Shown: positions 18,192 through 26,715 of the stretch, in pieces | Position numbering within the stretch: position 1 is the stretch's first letter | Layout of the letters: each line of letters begins with the position of its first letter | DNA from: Siderastrea radians | Lineage: Eukaryota; Cnidaria; Anthozoa; Scleractinia; Rhizangiidae | NCBI GenBank assembly: GCA_964017195.1 | Contig: OZ024897.1 | Span: forward strand, 11,890,451 to 11,954,450 | DNA: 64,000 nucleotides | Direction of reading: 5' to 3' | Made by a program: the position numbers and the translations under genes | The notes under the pieces: generated by a model | The model's database searches: none | What the model saw: only the letters and a program-made list of their open reading frames with translations | What the model was told of the DNA's origin: nothing

Positions 18192-18706
18192 AAACCTTGT
18201 TTGATTTTTATCATCGTCAATGGTGGACCTACAAACAACGATGGAGTTATTTCAAGTGGATGTACACACTCTTGAATGCGTTCGCTCTACTTTTAGTAGC
18301 TACAGGGATGATTGTAGGACCCGTTATTCACAATTCCATTCTGGTGGCTGTCTTAGCGGCGGCAGGTACCTTTGTCAAAGGATGGAACGAGTTTAAGCAA
18401 TATCGACATAAACTAAGAATGAGTGCCTTTGCTTACACAACCTATGCCAAAGCCCTCAATGAGTTACGACAATGTCTTAGAGAAAATACCACTGAGAACC
18501 TTCAAAGTTTTATTGTCAAAATGACCAGTTTGGATGATATCATTGTGGATTTAGCGCCTCCCATTCCTACCCAGGTGTCTGAAGCCTATAAAAACAAGTT
18601 CAACCCTTGTGAAGTCGATAACTATAAAAGACCACCGACCCCACACCCACGATGTCAAAAATTCGTCAGAGAGGAGGCGCGTTACGTCGAAGAAAGCCAC
18701 GTTTGA
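18161..18706 (+). CDS. Two-TM membrane protein, SLATT-like architecture
   Basis: 181 aa. A basic aromatic helix (residues 15-35, with WWTYKQRWSYFKW) precedes two close membrane segments (about 34-55 and 58-74, separated by HNS). A long cytosolic helix follows: WNEFKQYRHKLRMSAFAY, then ALNELRQCLRE. This layout (helix, hairpin of two TM segments, conserved Trp, cytosolic helical tail) matches SLATT effectors (SMODS and SLOG-associating 2-TM proteins) described in bacterial and fungal conflict systems. The tail is Pro-rich. SLOG proteins are encoded 9 kb away in the same element. Its position among virion genes equally allows a virion membrane or holin-like protein. Fold match by eye only. Confidence 0.5.
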   Translation: MVPTLHDPRLKTLFDFYHRQWWTYKQRWSYFKWMYTLLNAFALLLVATGMIVGPVIHNSILVAVLAAAGTFVKGWNEFKQYRHKLRMSAFAYTTYAKALNELRQCLRENTTENLQSFIVKMTSLDDIIVDLAPPIPTQVSEAYKNKFNPCEVDNYKRPPTPHPRCQKFVREEARYVEESHV

Positions 18707-18846
18707 TTGATAAATTAGCTTACGGCGCTAGTTTTTTGTTAGCAGGACCTGCTCCTACGTTTACGACCGCCGCCGGAAAACTTGCCGGTCAAGCCTTGAA
18801 AGGGATTACGGATAATATCAAACATTATCGTCGTCGACGAAAATGA
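18652..18846 (+). CDS. Small basic protein with hydrophobic core, 64 aa
   Basis: MSKIRQRGGALRRRKPR is an Arg-rich start, followed by an apolar Ala/Gly-rich segment and a terminal HYRRRRK. RQRGG-A resembles, but does not strictly match, the adenain site. A TATAAAAG at 18623-18630 lies 29 nt upstream, inside the previous gene. It overlaps the neighbouring genes on both sides. It resembles adenovirus core peptides in composition only. Confidence 0.5.
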   Translation: MSKIRQRGGALRRRKPRLIDKLAYGASFLLAGPAPTFTTAAGKLAGQALKGITDNIKHYRRRRK

Positions 18847-19166
18847 TGCGTTTGGAACAACACAAACCTTTTTTCAAAGCCTTGGCAGACCAACCCAGTC
18901 AAATCACACGACGAAAATTGTTGGAACAAGCGACCAAAGACCAAATCAATATGTTGAGTGAAGTGATTTTAAATTTGTTAAAACGCAATGTGTCGGTGGA
19001 TCCTAGTCTGATGGCTAGACTTCGAAAACATAAACATATCTTGAGAGAACTAAGACTGCGTCAACATTCGCTTAAAAAACGACGACAAATGTTGATGGAA
19101 GCCAAAGGCAATCAATTGTTTCGTGATTTGCACGACTTGGTCAGCGTATGCTTAAATAGACGCTAA
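18843..19166 (+). CDS. Small helical basic protein of the virion cluster, 107 aa
   Basis: Starts at ATGATG overlapping the upstream TGA. It is helical and basic, with KHKHILRELRLRQHSLKKRR followed by QMLMEAKG. I recall a similar short protein (…LR.L.....SLK.KR..L…) near the capsid genes of many Maverick-type elements, but its role is unknown. No TM segment. Likely a minor virion component. Confidence 0.5.
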   Translation: MMRLEQHKPFFKALADQPSQITRRKLLEQATKDQINMLSEVILNLLKRNVSVDPSLMARLRKHKHILRELRLRQHSLKKRRQMLMEAKGNQLFRDLHDLVSVCLNRR

Positions 19167-19213
19167 TCTTCTTTTGATTCATTGCGCTTTTAAAAAGCTA
19201 AGCAAACAGAGTG

Positions 19214-19687
19214 ATGGAAGGATTTTACAAAGTATCAGCTAAAGTATGGGAGGAACTGATTGATACCTATCGAGATCAAATTACCGATAATACCCAACTC
19301 ACCAAAGTCGCGAAATTAGCCGCCGAAAAAAATTTATGGTTAGCTTCAGGATACCCACCCTCGGTCATCAACGCCAACATTAAACCCTTGTCAAGAGAAT
19401 TGGGGCATTTAACCAAACGTTTAAGGGAAGAAGGAGAAGATGAAGGAGAACCGACCCCAGTCAGGATTATAAAAGCCAGTCCGAAAACCCCTAAACTACC
19501 CAAAACTAAACCGAAAGCCAGTACAAGAAGACGACTTCTTCCTACCCGACCCGACGAAACGAACCCTAAACCCAAGAAACGAAAACGGCAAACCGAAAAC
19601 GAAAAATTACAACCCAGACCCGGATGGGAAGAATGGGGCGCCGGACGAAAACTAAGAAGGCAACTGGAGTACGACGAGGACGTATGA
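19214..19687 (+). CDS. Uncharacterised protein with nuclear-signal-like basic tail, 157 aa
   Basis: The start ATG at 19214 opens MEGFYKVSAKVWEELIDTYR. A helical N-terminal part (to about residue 75) is followed by a Pro/Lys/Arg-rich, probably disordered stretch with KPKKRKRQ, a classical nuclear-localisation type motif, and an acidic end. It overlaps the PLA2 gene as ATGA. The N-terminal domain is not recognised. Possibly a capsid-associated protein that helps nuclear entry or DNA binding, by composition only. Confidence 0.5.
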   Translation: MEGFYKVSAKVWEELIDTYRDQITDNTQLTKVAKLAAEKNLWLASGYPPSVINANIKPLSRELGHLTKRLREEGEDEGEPTPVRIIKASPKTPKLPKTKPKASTRRRLLPTRPDETNPKPKKRKRQTENEKLQPRPGWEEWGAGRKLRRQLEYDEDV

Positions 19688-19998
19688 AAGGAGGGGCCTT
19701 TGATGTGCAAAAAGCCTTAGCCAAAACAGGGATTGAATTTCATTGGCCTGGTTATCAATATTTAGGACCTGGCACTAAATTAAAGAAACGTTTAGCCAGA
19801 GGTGACCCAGGGATTAATCGTTTGGATAAAATTGCGAAACAACATGATATTGATTATGATAAAGCTAAAAATTTGAAGGAGAAGTGGAAAGCGGATACCA
19901 AAATGATCAAAGCCATTGATGCTTTACCCGGGAAGAAAACCGTACCTGAAAAAATTGTTAAACGTATCATGCAAGCCAAAAAGAAAATAAAACTTTAA
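19684..19998 (+). CDS. Parvovirus-type phospholipase A2 domain protein
   Basis: 104 aa. Residues 24-31 read YQYLGPGT, the calcium-binding loop pattern, and residues 50-59 read IAKQHDIDYD, the catalytic HDxxYD motif, as in the PLA2 domain of parvovirus VP1. Such domains open endosomal membranes during entry. The chosen ATG gives MKGGA at the very N-terminus, an adenain-type (M/I/L)xGG-x site, so the mature protein may start at residue 5. The ATG overlaps the upstream stop as ATGA. It is intact, with a basic C-terminus (KKKIKL). Family call is strong; role by analogy. Confidence 0.85.
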   Translation: MKGGAFDVQKALAKTGIEFHWPGYQYLGPGTKLKKRLARGDPGINRLDKIAKQHDIDYDKAKNLKEKWKADTKMIKAIDALPGKKTVPEKIVKRIMQAKKKIKL

Positions 19999-20339
19999 AA
20001 CCCACAATGAGTTTATTCTGCCTGTGTCCTATTTACATGACTTGCCTAAGTCTAATTCTAAAATCTATGTTACGTAAAATATTTACATGTTTTTGACCGC
20101 AGGTCCTATCGAACAATGCTAGCAACTTTTTTTCTAAGCCTATAAAATTTCCTAAGTCTAACATTGAACCCTAATGGTTCCTATTAACAATCAAACCCGA
20201 AGGGTTACTTATTTCTATATACAATTCTTTTTAAAACTAAAAAACCCTAGTGGTAAGTCCATCACTATTCCTTGTCGACAAAACACATTCCTTCACCATC
20301 TCCGTCAAGTACCATCCGTAAAATTGATCCGTAAAGTTT
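19999..20339. other. Intergenic region between convergent genes with small hairpins
   Basis: The 3' ends of the PLA2 gene (+) and polymerase (-) face each other here. Two hairpins are seen: GAACC-CTAAT-GGTTC near 20166-20180 and AACCC-GAA-GGGTT near 20197-20209. A 29-codon frame at 20006 is probably 3' UTR. No gene is called. Confidence 0.5.
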
Positions 20340-23300
20340 TTACAAGTCCAGTAAACTGTTAATATCCTGCTCCATGTCCTCTGTGTTGTCCATCTCACCG
20401 TAACCGTAAGGGTATGTCAAGAAGGTGTTACGCTCCACGACTCGCTTATCAAAGACCAGTTGATAATTCTTTTCCTCGCTCACTGTTTTCAGCTGAAAAT
20501 GTTTCACATCTCTGACAATTTTATGACTGCGACGAACAGGATACTTGCGCCGTTTGGGTTGACCGGTTCGGGGATCAGACTGCGGGTTCTGGATCTCCTC
20601 GATGACGTTGTTGCGGAGGATGTCATAGTTGAGTTGTCTGGAGCCTTCGGCGTTGAGGTTGAAGCCTTTGACTTTGCATTCCTTCTTGCCGTTATCCAAA
20701 ACATACCCATAATTCTTGGGGCCAGCTGAAGCAAACTCGACCACATGACGATATTTTTTGGCTTTCTTGTCATACAGCTCGTCGGTTAATTCTCCGAGGT
20801 AGTCACCTGTGACGGGTCGGTAATGGTTGGGTTGCTCTTCATCGATGACCAGGAGAATGGAATCTGTGTCATAGTAGACAATTTGTTGACCTCCTTGTTT
20901 TAGTTGTTGATACAGTTTGAGACGAGCATAGCAGGTAGTGAACGCTGCAATAAAAATATTGCATTTCCCATTGATTTCCGCATCCTCGTCACACATCGTG
21001 TAAAACACGTCGACCGCATCTTCATTCATCTGGTTCGGGTCCTTGTGATCAGGTAGCAGCTGGATTTTCTGGATAAGGTACTTATCGCTTTCTAAAAAGT
21101 CGTGGAATTCTTGAGGGCTGGTGAAATGGGCAACTTGTGTTTTGTTGGGGCGTTGCCCAAATTTGCTCCACATAGAATTCAGCATTAATTTTGCCAGAGA
21201 ACGCAGACCTGAGTTAACGCCTTTATCCATTTCTTCCGCTGATAATTCGATGCCTTCGACGCGTTTGAAGTCGGCGAGGAACTGAATCTTCTTTTCGTCG
21301 TCGGTGCACCATGATGGCCATCCGGAAGCTTCGGTCTTGATCTTGTACCACTGATTTATGTATGGGACAAACAGACCTTCTCTGCGTTGATCGTCGGGGA
21401 AGTGATACACTTCAATAATCTGGATGATCTCATAACCTTGACGTTCTGCTTCCTGCAACTCCGGAGTACACCAGGTCCCTTCAAACTCTCTTTCTTCTTC
21501 GGTGTGGGGACATTCACATCCACGTTCCAGGAGTGGGAGGTCCAACTGTATGGAAGCACATGTTACGCAGAGTGGAAACAACAACTTGCCGTTAACGCGG
21601 ACGGGGAGTACTGGGTGATACAGATGGCGTGGAGCTCTAACGATGCACTTGGCGATGCCGAAGTAGTCTTGAATGTCTTGGTTTTCTGGGTTGAGGATCA
21701 CTTCAGGATGTTTAATAGGATAAACCGAGTACTTATTAACCCAGGGGTACAAACTAGTGAAATCGTAGTACTTGATTTGTTGTTTCGCTGCAGGCATGGA
21801 ATAATTTGGCGGCATTGGTGCGGCCGCCAAAAAAAGCTTCTCTGGGGTTGAGACGTTCTGTGATATTGAGACCGGCGACGAAAGCAGCACACTCTGGATG
21901 ATCTTTCTTATACTCTTTCCATTGGCATCCCCACATCTCCACCACGTTTAATCCGACACTTTTCAGTTTGTTGACTTTGTCCTTCGTCACTTCGCGTACT
22001 TCCCACATCTGTCTATTGTCTAGGCGTGTATGGCGTTCCGTTCGGTTGGGGTAGCAGTTGAGGCAGCCGTGAAAATAACATCCTTGATACTCATAGGCAG
22101 TTTTGGTAGCTTTTCACCGCCATTCCCAGCATGTTGGATGTGATGAGCGCGCAATCGGTGAGGGACATGGAGAGCATCATCGAATTCTTGCTCAGCTTGG
22201 GTGTAGTCTTCTTTCTTGCAATGTTCTAGCCAGAGGAGCCATTCCATTGCTTCTTTGCTTTGATTTCCCCGCTGTCCGGCCCAACCGTAGGCAGGTTCCG
22301 AGGCGATGGTTTCATCTTCGGTCTGGTTAATCATGTCTCTATTACAAGCCGAAGCTATGGTAATATGTTCAAACGGGTTAAACCCCGGAATCTTCTGATC
22401 TTCAATTTCCGTCTTGGTCTGAAACAGACGCTGAAACATTTGGCATCCTTCTCTTAATATGGTCACATCCATCTGGCAGTACGCTTTGATATCCCGTTTG
22501 AAGTCAAAGATGGCGTTTTTGCTGATTTGATCTTCATACCACGCATCAAATTTCTTCCGCTCATCCAGGGACATGGATTCGGGCATGTAATCCTTCTTCG
22601 GGGGAAGCGGGCCGACATACTCTTCGTTCTCTCGTCTGTTGAACAAATGGGGGAAGTATCCCTTAGCGTAAAACGCTTCGACTTCATTTCCGTCTTCGTC
22701 CCGTTCCACGTACTTTAAGCCAAACGTGCTGGGAAATGCCTTAAGCGGCATCGCAAAGAAATTGAGGCTATCGATAAAACGAATGTCATAATGTTCAAGT
22801 TCAAGAATTTTTGCACCATTGCGAATTTGAGTTAGCTGTTTTCCATCTCTGTACATTTCTCTGATAATAAAGTAACCATCGTACGACTGTAAGTTGTGTG
22901 CGATGACAATCAGGCGTCGCTGGGTTTTCTCGGTGAGTTCTTTCAGGTCTTTAATGAAGGCTTCGACAAAAGTGTCTCCCCACAAGGTTACTTCGTTTCC
23001 ACGATCGTCTTGATAGATGAGAAGGTTAGCCTCGTGCACTCCCGTCTCCTGCCTTGCCTCGATGTCGAACCAGATGTGGATAGGCGGCTCGCGGTCCTTT
23101 GGATTATCGCTGTCGGGGTTTCTACCCAAAACTTCACCTTCGGCGTTTTCAAATTCTTCAATTAACTCTTCAGCCAGGTCGACGGGTTCCACATCAGAAT
23201 CAGGGTCAGCTTCAGCGGCTTCTGCAGCTTTCTTGGCTTTCTTAGCTGCTTTTTTCTCCAGGGCAGCTGCTTTTCTTTTTTCTCTAACGCGTTGGGCTGA

Positions 23301-24761
23301 CTCGATGTAACATTTGTGGTCTTCAAGCTTGACATAATCAGAACAGGTGGGGCAGGTGGCAAAACCACAGCGATGTTGTTTGATATCCTGCTTGCTACGA
23401 TTCAACTTCTTACATTTGTGACAGCGACGAATGTTCATACAAATACAATCATCCGGGTTCACTTTTCCACTGATAGAATACTTCAGATGGTTACGGTAGC
23501 AAGTTTCTCCATAGAAGTAACGACCACAGGCTCCACATTTCATTTGGGGTTTGATGCCTTGAGGTTGAGCTGTTAGGAATTCTTGGCAATCTTCACGGCG
23601 ACAACAGAGGCAGAATTTGTTGTTTTCGGTGGATGGGCAACGATGCTGTCCTTGGTCATTGTAGCCTTGGAGACAGTAATTGCAGACATACGTGTTTTGG
23701 CGGTACCCCTTTAAGCTGCTGCATGCATGGTAGTGATCGTCTACGTGGATAATGATGATCTGCTTCTTGGTCGGGTCGTGGGGGCTGAAAGCCACAGCTT
23801 CGTGCCCTCTCCCAGTGTAAATGCAAATCAGCCGGTACTGAGGCAGTACGTTTTGGAATTGTTTGAGTTCATCGGCGCCGACGGCCACATCCAGAGGAAC
23901 TTGGGCAGCTTGATGCAGTGCTTCCGCGGCGGTTTTCTGATGCTTGTCGCTGGTAGTACGCTGTGTTTTCGTTAGTTTTCGTCGGGTCGGGTGGTTGGCC
24001 GGGTAGTCTACCGTTGCTTTGGAGGCGATGATTGCTCTGGCCGCGCAAAGGTTGTCCTGCTGGTTCTTAATCATGATCACAGACTTGTTTCTCACCAGGA
24101 AGTCATCGATCCCTTGGTAGGTTACTTTCTTGCGCCGATATCGCCGACCACGTACTTGTCTAATGGCGGGGGCTACCGTCGTGATCTCCATGTGGAATGA
24201 ATCGTTCATTTCAAAATCTTCATTAGAATTGAGGGCTTCTTGTAAGTTTTGAAAGATGTCATCGACGCGGTCCGGGTTGTTACGCCAATCTCCTACTGTC
24301 ATCCCATTACTACGGTACGTCCCAGCTGCTAGACGATCGCTAAACAAATCGAAGAAGAGACGATGGTTGTCTGGGATCTGATTATTGTTCAACACTTCTT
24401 CTACCGATCGCTGCATCGCGTCGCGGATCGCGGGTGCAATGCGGTCAATGACGTTGCCCTCTTGTCGGAGTTGAACGCGGTAGTTTCTTTCCTGTATGCC
24501 ATACCGACGGTTGGCCTGATGCTGGAGCGGTTGCAGCTCAAAGACAAAACGTCCTTCAGTGTTTGGATCGATTTGGCCTCCAGATTGTTCGATAAGTTGA
24601 CGCTGATACTCGCGTTGATTTTCGCGGGCGTTGTCCAAAATCTCCTGTAGTTCATGGATGTCCATCGCAGCATTAAGAAGGTCATCATCGGTGGATTGAG
24701 ATAAGCTGACGGTATCTTCTTCGAACAACTCCATGGCGTGAATCAATTCTTCGTCATTCAT
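20340..24761 (-). CDS. Protein-primed family B DNA polymerase, two frame changes
   Basis: About 1,470 aa over three frames, starting at 24761. The N-terminal 250 residues are acidic. Then come the conserved MIKNQQDNLCAARAIIASKA and Cys/His clusters of a zinc-binding region. Exonuclease motifs: WFDIEARQ (about 563), HNLQSYDGYF (about 624) and YCQMDVTIL (about 762). The frame changes near the T/A run 22101-22104 and again near 21795-21805. The polymerase part shows YYDFTSLYPWVN (motif A), LMLNSMWSKFGQ (motif B), YYDTDSILLV (motif C) and AGPKNYGY. It replicates the linear element by protein priming. The true 5' end probably includes an upstream non-coding exon (see 24763-25345). Confidence 0.93.
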
Positions 24762-24762
24762 A

Positions 24763-25197
24763 CTAAGTTAAGAAAAAAAACGGGCATAAGTTCTCAATTT
24801 CAAATTAAATTTTTCGGGTTGTTTGTTAAAGCCAATTTGTTGAAGTCAATCAAATTTAAGTCAATCAAATTTAACAGTTAGTTAAATCTAACAGTGAGAT
24901 CCTGTACCCGTTTCTTATTTACCTAATACAGATTTAGAAAAAGGAGTGGTTTTTCTAAGTAGAGGAAGAGATCAGAGTTTTCAGTGACTGTTGTTGGTAA
25001 GACGAACACGCTTCACGTGGCTGTTGTTGATAAGGACGAACACGCAAAATTGCGGCTGTTGCCTTACAACGAACACACTTTAGGCGACTGTTGCTTACCA
25101 ATCGAACACACGCGTCCTCTTAATGTCTACCTCTAAAAGAAAACACAGAAAACCAATTTGTCTAGTAAGAATAAAAAGGATACTTACGTTTTGGGTC
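24763..25197 (-). other. Probable intron in the polymerase 5' leader
   Basis: On the minus strand, a consensus donor GTAAGTA begins at 25197. A T-rich tract followed by CTTAG ends at 24763, one base before the T that precedes the start codon of the polymerase. Upstream of the donor, TATAAAAA at 25338-25345 would give a non-coding leader exon of about 110 nt ending at 25198. The 71-codon frame at 25162-25377 runs through the donor and is probably not a gene. Confidence 0.5.
24986..25117. repeat. Four imperfect ~33-bp direct repeats upstream of the polymerase
   Basis: Each unit has CTGTTG near its start and CGAACACRC about 15-20 bp later: units begin near 24986, 25019, 25053 and 25085. They lie inside the probable leader intron. 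The pattern resembles iterons or clustered protein-binding sites. Two direct copies of AGTCAATCAAATTTA occur nearby at about 24845-24875. Confidence 0.6.
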
Positions 25198-25337
25198 CAA
25201 TTGCGTGGCTGATAGCGTCAAAGTCTTGTCTTGATGCTTGAAACAACTTGGAACTGTTCTTGAAGCTTGTGAAAGTAATCCGACAGAGGTTTGTTTAGAC
25301 ACAAGGTCTAGGATAAAATGACTGAAAAAGCGAGGGT

Positions 25338-25455
25338 TTTTTATAGTATCTCTGGCGTTTGCGCGCGCATAAACCACTTGTGACGTACAATAGAATTATA
25401 TAATTGGGTGCAGTCTTATTGTGATGTGTAGCGGGCGTGTTTGGGCTTGTCGGCT
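25338..25455. promoter_or_regulatory. Divergent promoter of polymerase (-) and the 25507 gene (+)
   Basis: Minus-strand TATAAAAA (25338-25345) points to the polymerase. Towards the + gene are TGTGACGTA (about 25378-25386), GGGTGCAGTCTTATTGTGAT (about 25406-25425) and GCGGGCGTGTTTGGGCTTGT (about 25431-25450). The same words occur before the SLOG and GRF genes, so these probably form a common early promoter module. Confidence 0.5.
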
Positions 25456-25506
25456 TGATTAGCATTTAGATTAAAAAGCGGTTTCTTTTCAATAAAAAAA
25501 TCAGTC

Positions 25507-26010
25507 ATGGATCAAGTCACGTTGATTATAGATCTTGATGGATTTCGTATTTCGAATGGTTTTATCGTTAGAGAATTGGGTTGGTGTACGATCAAGGGTG
25601 AAAACGATAGCCAGCATTTTTATTCTCCGGTACGTTATAAAGAATTAAGTTATAAAGATCGACGAACGGTGAATTATGTGTACCGCCATATTCACGGGTT
25701 ACGCTTCGAAGCCGCTTACAAAGAAGCCGCCTTACCGCAAAGAGATGTGGAGGGCGTCATTCGGGCGCTTTACAAGGACGGCTTGATTGCCTACAAAGGC
25801 GGTCATTTAGAAAAAGATTTACTCGACAAGATGGGGTTACCGTCAGTGAACTTAGAAGACTTTGGATGTCCGAAAGCGGATTCGCTTTGGTCGAGTCATT
25901 ACCCACCGGGAAAATCATGTGGACATCACAAAGAACATGTATGCAGGTTTATTCATTGCCCGAAGCAAGAAACGTTTTTATTTTTTCAATGGCTTCAGTC
26001 TCAAGTTTAA
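25507..26010 (+). CDS. Uncharacterised conserved-looking protein, 167 aa, nuclease-like motifs
   Basis: MDQVTLIIDLDGFRISNGF, then VRELGWC, KDRRTVNYVYRHIHGL, and a C-terminal zinc-type cluster CGHHKEHVCRFIHCPKQE followed by FLFFQWL. The opening (hydrophobic strand, DLDGF, then VRELG) is similar to the first strand and acidic motif of RNase H-fold DEDD exonucleases, but other catalytic residues cannot be placed with confidence. It is intact, shares a divergent promoter with the polymerase, and is followed by a histone-type stem-loop. A role in nucleic acid metabolism is a guess. Confidence 0.6.
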   Translation: MDQVTLIIDLDGFRISNGFIVRELGWCTIKGENDSQHFYSPVRYKELSYKDRRTVNYVYRHIHGLRFEAAYKEAALPQRDVEGVIRALYKDGLIAYKGGHLEKDLLDKMGLPSVNLEDFGCPKADSLWSSHYPPGKSCGHHKEHVCRFIHCPKQETFLFFQWLQSQV

Positions 26011-26064
26011 AACGCTTGCGATTTCTCAACAAACCTTTGGTTTGTGTAAGACTAAAAAACCAAC

Positions 26065-26080
26065 GGCTCTTTTAGGAGCC
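26065..26080 (+). terminator. Histone-type 3' stem-loop after the 25507 gene
   Basis: GGCTCT-TTTA-GGAGCC followed by ACCAA, 54 nt after the stop codon. Stem, tetraloop and ACC flank fit the metazoan histone mRNA 3' consensus apart from a T-G pair at the loop. The element's kinase gene ends in the same way (7362-7377). Confidence 0.6.
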
Positions 26081-26089
26081 ACCAATTAT

Positions 26090-26255
26090 TAAAAAAGCTT
26101 TTTGACCAAAAAGCGTAAGACATAACAAAGTGTGTGACCAAAAAAAGTCTTAGCAAAAAGGATACTTTTTGCGCAATCGAATCATTTTCGATTGAAAAAA
26201 TTTTAAAAGCTCATATCTCAGTAAAGTTAAAAACTTTGCCTAAGAATAAAAAAAG
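26090..26255. other. Hairpin-rich non-coding stretch
   Basis: AT-rich, with AAAAAG-GATA-CTTTTT, a CAATCGAA/TTCGATTG inverted repeat (near 26178-26198) and repeated AAAAAGCG words. It separates the 25507 gene from the tRNA pair. No ORF. Confidence 0.45.
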
Positions 26256-26262
26256 AAAGAAT

Positions 26263-26334
26263 TGACCCAAATAGGATTCGAACCTATAATCTTCTGATCT
26301 GGAGTCAGAAGTGATACCATTACACTACCGGGCC
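26263..26334 (-). tRNA. tRNA-Trp (anticodon CCA)
   Basis: 72-nt cloverleaf on the minus strand. GGCCCGG pairs fully with TTGGGTC (with G-T pairs), the anticodon stem is TCTGA/TCAGA with loop CTCCAGA, the T-arm is TATAGGTTCGAATCCTA and the discriminator is A. The anticodon arm is the classic eukaryotic Trp arm. No intron. It lies inside the element beside a tRNA-Met gene. Confidence 0.88.
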
Positions 26335-26359
26335 TGCTCTTGTTTTTGCGTAAGAAAAA

Positions 26360-26432
26360 TAGCAGAACGAGGTTTCGATCCCCGGACCTCTGGGTTATGA
26401 GCCCAGTACGCTTGCCACTGCGCCATTCTGCA
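26360..26432 (-). tRNA. Initiator-type tRNA-Met (anticodon CAT)
   Basis: 73 nt on the minus strand. The anticodon arm CTGGG-CTCATAA-CCCAG with three G-C pairs, the GGATCGAAACC T-arm and the A-box GGCGCAGTGG follow eukaryotic initiator tRNA-Met rather than elongator Met. The acceptor pairs at six of seven positions, and the first pair is T-T instead of the canonical A-U of initiators, which may reduce function. A tRNA-Trp gene lies 25 bp away in the same orientation. Confidence 0.85.
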
Positions 26433-26439
26433 TTTCATA

Positions 26440-26595
26440 CATACTTTGACTTAAAAAATGCCACAAGGATCAGATTTAAAATCAAATGTGAAATATAAGG
26501 CGATCGAGTACCTATTAGAAAGTACCAGGCAACTAGCGTATATTCAGCTCGAACCCGGCGGGTAAATGGCTTACGAATCAAGCTAGGAGACCTGG
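26440..26595. other. Short non-coding stretch with a 35-codon frame
   Basis: A frame from ATG 26458 (MPQGSDLKSNVKYKAIEYLL...) runs 35 codons. It has no support beyond being open. Nothing else recognised. Confidence 0.3.
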
Positions 26596-26597
26596 TC

Positions 26598-26710
26598 CGT
26601 TTTTGTTTATATCTTTCGACTGTTTCCTCAGGGTCCGCATTTGTTTACACACTGTTTTCTCAGGGTCCGCATTTGTTTAGATCTTTCGACTGTTTTCTCA
26701 GGGTCCGCAC
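26598..26710. repeat. Three direct repeats just inside the right terminal repeat
   Basis: Three copies of a 32-45 bp unit built on TTTCGACTGTTTYCTCAGGG and TCCGCA (the middle copy lacks the TTTCG part). Nothing equivalent is seen inside the left terminal repeat. Confidence 0.7.
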
Positions 26711-26715
26711 TGAAT

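Noticed and set aside
25162..25377. 71-codon minus-strand gene upstream of the polymerase
   Set aside because: It crosses the TATA box and the splice donor of the probable polymerase leader, and has no recognisable motif.
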